Positions 58,547 to 64,000 of a stretch of DNA of 64,000 nt are shown one piece after another (the stretch's first letter is position 1; each line of letters starts with the position of its first letter). The DNA is taken from contig JAFTEQ010000001.1 of the NCBI GenBank assembly GCA_017453565.1, positions 1-64,000 of the forward strand, in the 5' to 3' direction. Made by a program: the position numbers and the translations under genes. The DNA is from Bacteroidales bacterium. GTDB lineage: Bacteria; Bacteroidota; Bacteroidia; Bacteroidales; UBA932. The notes under the pieces were generated by a model that made no database searches, had not been told where the DNA came from, and worked only from the letters and a program-made list of their open reading frames with translations.

Positions 58547-60664
58547 ATGAAAAGGCTGCTTCTTTCTTTGCTTGCTGTAGCTCTTCTTGGGCAAAGGCCG
58601 CTCTGCGCCCACGAATTCGGAATCCGTGGTTTCCATGTGGATCACCGGACCCAGGTGATGACGCTCCCGGCGCTGAAGGCGTTGGCCGACAAAGCCGCTG
58701 CGGGAGGGCTCAACACCCTCCTGATGGAGTGGGAATCCTCCTTCCCCTTCCAGGAAAACGCCACCCTGTGCGGCCCCGATGCTTTTACGCCAGAGGAACA
58801 TAAGGAGTTTATCGACTACTGCGCCGCCCGGGGCATCGAGGTGATTCCCCTGCAGAACTGCTTCGGCCATGCGCAATACATCCTCCGCCATGAGCGTTAC
58901 GCGTCATTGAGGGAGGACGACAATGACCGTTCGCAGGTCTGCCCGCTCAAAGTAGAGGAAGCCCGTGCCGTCTTTGGCAGCATTTTCAGTGAGATTGCCC
59001 GCGCCCACCCGTCCAGGTACATGCACATCGGTTGCGACGAAACCCGCTTGCTGGGCCGCTGCCCCCGCTGTGCGGAGAAAATGGCCCGGGACGGGATATC
59101 GCGCCTGTTCGTGGACTACGTGATTGAGATGTGCGCCCTGGTGCGCGCCCTTGGCAAGACGCCCGTCATCTGGGGCGACATGCTGCTCCAACACCCTGAA
59201 GCTGCAGACCTGCTGCCGAAGGACCTCATCGTGATGGACTGGAACTACGGCCGCCCGTTCAACCGTTTCGGCGATATCGGGGCGCTGCGCGCCAAGGGCT
59301 TCGAGATGTGGGGCGCCTCTGCGCTGCGCTGCGGCCCGGACAACATCTTTCTCACCAACTGGCCCAAACACTTTCATAACCTCGAAAACTACCTCCCGTA
59401 TTGCCGCAAGATGGGGTTCACGGGCATCGTGCAGACCTCCTGGTCTACCTCCGGCGCCTACGGCTACATCTATGACAACGGGCATGAGGTCATTGATATC
59501 CAGCCAATCCGCCAGGTCTATCCCATGTCGGGCTTCGATGTCCTGCAGCAGGCCTTCTGCGAAGCGGTGCGCATGCAGGGCCCCATGGATGCCGGGGCCT
59601 TCATCGAACGCTATACTGCAGCGCATTTCGGCCTGGGTGCGGACGGTGTCGCCGTCTTCAAGGACCTGTTCCTTCAGGACCAGCGCGAGGTGACCGGCCG
59701 CAATTTCAATGAGGAGACCATCCGTCGCGAACTGGCACGGGCAATGGACCTGCGCCGTCGTCTGGGCGCGTTGGTGCCTACCAGGGGAACTGCCGATTTC
59801 GTCCACTTCCCGTTGATGCTGGATATCCGCATCAATTACCTGCAGTTCATGGCCCTGCGTTGTGAATTCGAGTCGCCCTCGTTCCGTGCCGGACAGAAAG
59901 CGGCCCTGGCCGCCAGGCTGGCGCCCGTGTTGCAGGAAGCCCAGCGCCTGCGCCGTCGTTTCAGTCAGCTCAACGGCTTCTACCTCAAGCATCCGGAACA
60001 GTGCCTGAACGACTGGACTTACGTGAAACAGATGGAAAACCTCTCCCAAATCCTTAACAATCCTATGACCATTTCCCGCACCCCTGCCCAGGCCCCGCAG
60101 GCCATCGCCTGTCTGAACTGGGCCGAAGCCTACCCCTATGCTCCCGACGTGCAGTTCAACGCCTGGCACGACGGCGCCAACCTCTACATCGAATACAAGG
60201 TGAACGAAAAGACGACCCGCGCCCTTCAGAACGTACCCGGGAAGTTCGTCCACACCGATTCCTGCGTGGAGTTCTTCATCCAGCCCTCGAAGGACGATCC
60301 GCATTACTACAATTTTGAATGGAACGCGGGCGGCAACCTCTACCTGGCCCGCCGCACCAGCCGGCACGACCCGGAAGAGGCCCCGGCCTGGGTTCTCGAG
60401 AGCGTGGAGGCCGTTTCTTCCCTGGGCCCGGCGCCCTTTGCGGAAAGGGCCGTGGGCGGTCCCTGGACCCTGTGTGTGAAGATTCCCATCTCGGCGCTTT
60501 GGGGTGACAAGTTTGAATCGTGGAGCGGCCTGCACGCCCGGGCCAACTTCTACAAATGCGGCGACGGCCTGCAGACGCCCCATTTCCTCACCTGGGTGCC
60601 TGTGAAAACACCCGCCCCCGACTACCACCGGCCCGAATTCTTCGCACCCGTCGAATTCTTGTAG
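58547..60664 (+). CDS. GH20-like beta-hexosaminidase with C-terminal CBM-like domain
   Basis: A 705-residue exported enzyme (signal peptide to about residue 21). The catalytic TIM barrel (about 25-330) contains HIGCDET at residues 160-166, the Asp-Glu pair of GH20 hexosaminidases, although Cys replaces the usual second Gly of HIGGDE. WSTSGAYG near 305 is another barrel motif. Residues about 330-500 are helical, and about 515-700 resemble a CBM9-type beta-sandwich (FNAWHDGANLYIEYKV, CVEFFIQPS). It would release GlcNAc or a related sugar for the nag genes, 3 bases upstream in the same operon. Confidence 0.8.
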   Translation: MKRLLLSLLAVALLGQRPLCAHEFGIRGFHVDHRTQVMTLPALKALADKAAAGGLNTLLMEWESSFPFQENATLCGPDAFTPEEHKEFIDYCAARGIEVIPLQNCFGHAQYILRHERYASLREDDNDRSQVCPLKVEEARAVFGSIFSEIARAHPSRYMHIGCDETRLLGRCPRCAEKMARDGISRLFVDYVIEMCALVRALGKTPVIWGDMLLQHPEAADLLPKDLIVMDWNYGRPFNRFGDIGALRAKGFEMWGASALRCGPDNIFLTNWPKHFHNLENYLPYCRKMGFTGIVQTSWSTSGAYGYIYDNGHEVIDIQPIRQVYPMSGFDVLQQAFCEAVRMQGPMDAGAFIERYTAAHFGLGADGVAVFKDLFLQDQREVTGRNFNEETIRRELARAMDLRRRLGALVPTRGTADFVHFPLMLDIRINYLQFMALRCEFESPSFRAGQKAALAARLAPVLQEAQRLRRRFSQLNGFYLKHPEQCLNDWTYVKQMENLSQILNNPMTISRTPAQAPQAIACLNWAEAYPYAPDVQFNAWHDGANLYIEYKVNEKTTRALQNVPGKFVHTDSCVEFFIQPSKDDPHYYNFEWNAGGNLYLARRTSRHDPEEAPAWVLESVEAVSSLGPAPFAERAVGGPWTLCVKIPISALWGDKFESWSGLHARANFYKCGDGLQTPHFLTWVPVKTPAPDYHRPEFFAPVEFL

Positions 60665-60672
60665 TTTTCCAA

Positions 60673-60680
60673 TATCTTTG
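60673..60680 (+). promoter_or_regulatory. -7 box of the murB-murA operon
   Basis: TATCTTTG, an exact match, ends 5 bases before the murB start, implying a leaderless transcript. Confidence 0.55.
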
Positions 60681-60685
60681 TAAGG

Positions 60686-61708
60686 ATGATCACCCGCACC
60701 GAAAACTATAATCTCCGTTCCCGGAATACCTTCGGGATGGATGTGTCGTGCGCCCTTTTCGTGGAGTACGACAGTGCGGGCGATCTTGCGCAACTCGACT
60801 GGGAGGCCCTTCCGAAACCCATCCTGCATGTGGGGGGCGGGAGCAACCTGCTCTTTACCGGCGACTTTCCGGGCACCGTCTTGCACTCGGCCATCCGCTA
60901 CGTGAAATTCGTAGACATGGGGCTCGACGACGTGCTCATGACCGTGGGTGCGGGCGTGGTCTTCGACGAGTTCGTGCAACGCGCCTGCGACGCATCGCTC
61001 TGGGGAGCCGAGAACCTGTCGCTCATTCCGGGGGAGGTGGGCGCCTGTGCCGTGCAGAACGTGGGGGCGTACGGAGCGGAATTCAAGGACATCGTCTCCG
61101 GAGTGGTGTGCTTCGACACCCACACCGGCGACAAAACCGTATTCAAGCAGCCGGAATGCGCCTACGGTTACCGCGACTCCATTTTCAAGCGCCCGGAGAA
61201 CAAGGGGCGCTACATCGTGACCAGTGTCCTCTTCCGTCTTTCGCGGCGGCGCGGACCCCGGCTGGAGTACGGAGGGCTCAAGGCCGCCGTTGAGGCGGCG
61301 GGCGGTCCCGTGACCCCGCTCTCGGTGCGCGAGGCCGTCCTCGGCATCCGCCGGGCCAAACTGCCCGATCCCGCCGAAACGGGAAGCGCCGGCAGCTTTT
61401 TCAAGAACCCGGTGCTGGACCGCGAGCGTTTCTCGCGCATCCTCTCGGCCGCCGAGGGACAGGAGGTGCCGCATTACGACCTGCCCGGAGGGATGGTGAA
61501 GGTGCCCGCCGCCTGGCTCATCGAGCAGTGCGGCTTCAAGGGCTGCCGCAGGGGCGGCGCGGGCGTGTGGCCCAAACAGCCGCTCGTGCTGGTGAACGCC
61601 AGCGGATCGGCCCGGCCCGACGAGATCGTGGCCCTCAAGGACGAGATTGTGGCCGTGGTGCGCGCCCGCTTCGGCGTGACGCTCGAGCCGGAAGTGGTAA
61701 TTGTTTGA
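60686..61708 (+). CDS. murB: UDP-N-acetylmuramate dehydrogenase
   Basis: MurB reduces UDP-GlcNAc-enolpyruvate to UDP-MurNAc with FAD and NADPH. The 340-residue protein is of the E. coli (type I) size. FAD-binding segments VGGGSNLLFTGDF and SLIPGEVGACAVQNVGAYGAE are present, as are the catalytic Ser in GSAGSFFKNP and the acidic Glu near the end. murA follows after 13 bases, so two consecutive steps of muropeptide precursor synthesis are together. Confidence 0.94.
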   Translation: MITRTENYNLRSRNTFGMDVSCALFVEYDSAGDLAQLDWEALPKPILHVGGGSNLLFTGDFPGTVLHSAIRYVKFVDMGLDDVLMTVGAGVVFDEFVQRACDASLWGAENLSLIPGEVGACAVQNVGAYGAEFKDIVSGVVCFDTHTGDKTVFKQPECAYGYRDSIFKRPENKGRYIVTSVLFRLSRRRGPRLEYGGLKAAVEAAGGPVTPLSVREAVLGIRRAKLPDPAETGSAGSFFKNPVLDRERFSRILSAAEGQEVPHYDLPGGMVKVPAAWLIEQCGFKGCRRGGAGVWPKQPLVLVNASGSARPDEIVALKDEIVAVVRARFGVTLEPEVVIV

Positions 61709-61721
61709 TAAATCATTCGCT

Positions 61722-63029
61722 ATGAGCCAGTTTATTATAGAAGGAGGCCATCGCCTGAGCGGGAGCATCACCCCGCAGGGGGCCAAGAACGAAGCCCTGC
61801 AGATCCTGAGCGCCGTGCTGCTCACTGCAGAGGAGGTGCACGTCTCCAACGTGCCCGAGATTCTGGACGTGCGCAACCTCATCGCCCTCCTGGAGGGGAT
61901 GGGCGTGCAGGTGAAGCGGCTTCAGAAGGGCGACTACCTCTTCAAGGCCGACGCCCTCGACATGGACTTCGTGGGCAGCGCCGAGTTCGTGCGCAAATGC
62001 GCCTCGCTGCGCGGATCGGTGATGATCGCCGGCCCACTCCTGGCCCGTTTCGGCGAGGCCTGGTTCCCCAAACCGGGCGGCGACAAGATCGGCCGTCGCA
62101 GGGTGGACACCCACATCGAGGGTTTCCGCTCCCTGGGTGCCGGATTCGACTACGACAAGGACCGCAAGGCCTACCACCTCACGGCCCCCAAAGGCCTGCA
62201 CGGCCGCTATATGCTGCTCGACGAGGCCTCGGTGACGGGTACGGCCAACATCGTGATGGCCGCCACCCTGGCGGAGGGGACCACCACCATCTACAACGCG
62301 GCCTGCGAACCCTATGTGCAGCAGCTCTGCCGCATGCTTTCGGCCATGGGTGCGAAGATCGATGGGATCGGGTCCAACCTCCTCACCATCAGCGGCGTTC
62401 CCCGGCTCGGCGGCGCGGAGCACCGGATTCTGCCCGATATGATCGAGGTGGGTTCGTTCATCGGCCTGGCGGCCATCACCCAGAGCGAACTCACCATCCG
62501 CAACGTCTCCTACGACAATCTGGGCATCATCCCCGAGAGTTTCCGCCGCCTGGGCGTGAAACTCGAGCAGCGGGGCGACGATATCTACGTCCCCGCCCAG
62601 GAGAGTTACGAGATTGAATCGTTCATCGACGGGAGCATCATGACCATTGCCGACGCGCCCTGGCCGGGCCTCACCCCCGACCTGCTGAGCGTTCTGCTGG
62701 TGGTGGCCACGCAGTGCAAAGGCAGCGTGCTGGTGCATCAGAAGATGTTCGAGAGCCGCCTGTTCTTCGTCGATAAACTCATCGACATGGGCGCGCAGAT
62801 CATCCTCTGCGACCCGCACCGTGCCGTGGTGATCGGGCACGACCATAAGTTCCGCCTGCGTGCCGGGCGGATGGTCTCACCCGATATCCGCGCCGGTATC
62901 GCCCTGCTGCTGGCCGCCATGTCGGCCAAGGGCGTCTCGGAAATCGACAACATCGAGCAGATCGACCGCGGTTACGAAGATATCGACGGCCGTCTGCGTG
63001 CGCTGGGCGCCAGGATCGAGCGCCGATAA
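61722..63029 (+). CDS. murA: UDP-GlcNAc 1-carboxyvinyltransferase with Asp in place of the active-site Cys
   Basis: MurA adds enolpyruvate to UDP-GlcNAc, the first committed step of peptidoglycan synthesis. The 435-residue protein contains GAKNEALQ (Lys22), RKCASLRGSVMIAGPLLARFG and a loop reading PKPGGDKIGRR. Asp121 sits where E. coli has Cys115, the residue alkylated by fosfomycin; Asp is also found there in naturally fosfomycin-insensitive MurA enzymes. The start at MSQFIIEG gives the usual N-terminus. Confidence 0.95.
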   Translation: MSQFIIEGGHRLSGSITPQGAKNEALQILSAVLLTAEEVHVSNVPEILDVRNLIALLEGMGVQVKRLQKGDYLFKADALDMDFVGSAEFVRKCASLRGSVMIAGPLLARFGEAWFPKPGGDKIGRRRVDTHIEGFRSLGAGFDYDKDRKAYHLTAPKGLHGRYMLLDEASVTGTANIVMAATLAEGTTTIYNAACEPYVQQLCRMLSAMGAKIDGIGSNLLTISGVPRLGGAEHRILPDMIEVGSFIGLAAITQSELTIRNVSYDNLGIIPESFRRLGVKLEQRGDDIYVPAQESYEIESFIDGSIMTIADAPWPGLTPDLLSVLLVVATQCKGSVLVHQKMFESRLFFVDKLIDMGAQIILCDPHRAVVIGHDHKFRLRAGRMVSPDIRAGIALLLAAMSAKGVSEIDNIEQIDRGYEDIDGRLRALGARIERR

Positions 63030-63032
63030 GCC

Positions 63033-64000
63033 ATGGATTACGCGCGTTTCTTCTCCGACGACGTGGCGTCGTTCCTGCCCTCGCCGGTGCGGGAGATTTT
63101 CCGGAAGGTGGACCTTTCGGCCATCTGCTCCTTTGCCGGAGGCTATCCCGATGCGGCCACTTTTCCCTTGCGGGAAATGCCGGAACTGACGGCCCGGGTG
63201 CTGGAGAAATACGGCTCCAGGGCCCTTCAGTACGGAGCTACGCAGGGTGTGCCGGAGTTGCGCGCGTTGCTGGCGGAGCGGGAGGGCGTTTCGCCCGATG
63301 AGGTTCAGATCACCACGTCCTCGCAGCAGGGGATCGACGTCTGCGCGCGCATCCTGCTCAATCCGGGCGACCGGGTGCACGTACAGGAACCCACCTATCT
63401 GGGGGCGCTGCAGTCGCTGCGGGCCTACCGGGCCGAAACCGTGGCCCTGCCCGCTTCGCTGGGGGACGCCCGGGCCGTGCCGGGCGCCAAATACATCTAC
63501 GTCATCCCCGATTTCTCGAACCCCTCCGGAGAAACGCTCTCGCTGCCGGAGCGGGAGGCGTTGGTAGACTTCGCCCGCAGGGAAGACCTGCTCATCGTGG
63601 AAGACAGTCCCTACCGGGCCCTGCGTTATGAAGGGACCCCGCTGCCAACCCTCCGGAGCCTTGCGCCGGAGCGGACGCTTTACCTGGGGAGCTTCTCCAA
63701 GATCTTCGCGCCCGGCTTCCGCCTGGGCTGGATGGTCGGGCCCCCGGAGCTGCTCGGAAAGGTGTACCTGTGCAAGCAGGCGCTCGACCTCTGTCCGCCC
63801 GTGTTCGACCAGTACCTGGCCACCGAGTTCCTGGCCAGCGGCGCGCTCGACCGTAACCTTGCCCGCAGCGTGGAACTCTACCGCGGCAAACGCGACCGGA
63901 TGTGCGACCTGCTTGCCCGGTATATGCCGGAAGGCGTGCGCTGGACGCATCCGGAAGGCGGACTTTTCCTCTTCGTGAGGCTGCCGGAACAGATTGACAC
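63033..64000 (+). CDS. PLP-dependent aminotransferase, class I/II fold (partial)
   Basis: The first 322 codons of a fold-type I aminotransferase cut by the window end. It resembles the 2-aminoadipate/LysN-like branch: SFAGGYPDAATFP near residue 33, QYGATQGVPELR, TSSQQGID, EPTYLGAL, the PLP-contacting PDFSNPSGETL, VEDSPYRALRYEG and the Schiff-base lysine in LGSFSKIFAPGFRLGWM. The amino donor cannot be told. It starts 3 bases after murA, so it is probably cotranscribed with the mur genes. Confidence 0.85.
   Translation, partial: MDYARFFSDDVASFLPSPVREIFRKVDLSAICSFAGGYPDAATFPLREMPELTARVLEKYGSRALQYGATQGVPELRALLAEREGVSPDEVQITTSSQQGIDVCARILLNPGDRVHVQEPTYLGALQSLRAYRAETVALPASLGDARAVPGAKYIYVIPDFSNPSGETLSLPEREALVDFARREDLLIVEDSPYRALRYEGTPLPTLRSLAPERTLYLGSFSKIFAPGFRLGWMVGPPELLGKVYLCKQALDLCPPVFDQYLATEFLASGALDRNLARSVELYRGKRDRMCDLLARYMPEGVRWTHPEGGLFLFVRLPEQID

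Noticed and set aside
58904..61882. A 992-codon minus-strand frame
   Set aside because: It is antisense to the GH20-like gene and murB, both of which have clear family motifs.
1..64000. CRISPR array or cas genes
   Set aside because: No regularly spaced repeats with unique spacers were seen; the iterons at 4025-4140 are too short and irregular.

Overview
The window looks like a 64 kb piece of a GC-rich, probably gut- or rumen-associated member of the Bacteroidales. The reasons are Bacteroidetes-type promoter boxes (TAnnTTTG) upstream of many genes, no obvious Shine-Dalgarno sites, and gene types typical of this phylum: an S46 dipeptidyl-peptidase, fimbrillin-like lipoproteins, a stand-alone TonB plug protein, an EF-G2-type elongation factor paralogue, and beta-helix and GH88/GH20 polysaccharide enzymes. 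I cannot place the genus from sequence reading alone. No rRNA, tRNA or CRISPR array was recognised.

Region 1 (1-8471) is accessory. Bases 795-8471 form a 7.7 kb integrated element bounded by a 15-bp direct repeat. The right copy overlaps the last codons of ychF, so insertion swaps the ychF stop codon (TAG to TAA) without harming the protein. All element genes lie on the minus strand: a tyrosine recombinase, three small or unknown proteins, an excisionase-like HTH protein, a RepA/RecA-like helicase ATPase, an iteron array, a BT4734-type primase, a ribbon-helix-helix protein and four unknown proteins. It carries a plasmid-like replication module but no recognisable relaxase, transposase or capsid gene. 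Bases 1-794, which would lie directly downstream of ychF in the empty chromosome, hold no convincing gene but several strong hairpins ending in a minus-strand terminator.

Region 2 (8456-32876) is mostly housekeeping and transport: ychF, an exported EEP-fold hydrolase, a small beta-barrel protein, an AGCS symporter, galK, a CpXC protein with uxuA, a YeiH-type transporter, a TonB plug protein with a metallopeptidase-propeller-barrel protein, a thioredoxin-like lipoprotein with galM, folA-thyA, an NSS transporter, mutS, a glycosyltransferase, a YfhO-like membrane protein and rsmA.

Region 3 (32863-45917) is exported and carbohydrate-related. Two right-handed beta-helix proteins, a GH88 unsaturated-uronyl hydrolase, an exported RraA-like protein and an exported PHP-domain protein suggest use of a uronic-acid-containing polysaccharide. 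A minus-strand run of four related secreted proteins, plus a 36-residue peptide, follows. They share two modules I do not recognise and sit directly downstream of the EF-G2 paralogue.

Region 4 (45948-64000) holds the EF-G2 paralogue, a small conserved protein, an XRE regulator, rnhB, an S46 peptidase, mrp, and then a long apparent operon: aspS, an SDR (mannonate reductase type), a NagP-like transporter, nagA, nagB and a GH20-like hexosaminidase. The GlcNAc genes form a complete uptake and catabolism set. murB, murA (with Asp replacing the fosfomycin-target Cys) and a truncated PLP aminotransferase end the window.
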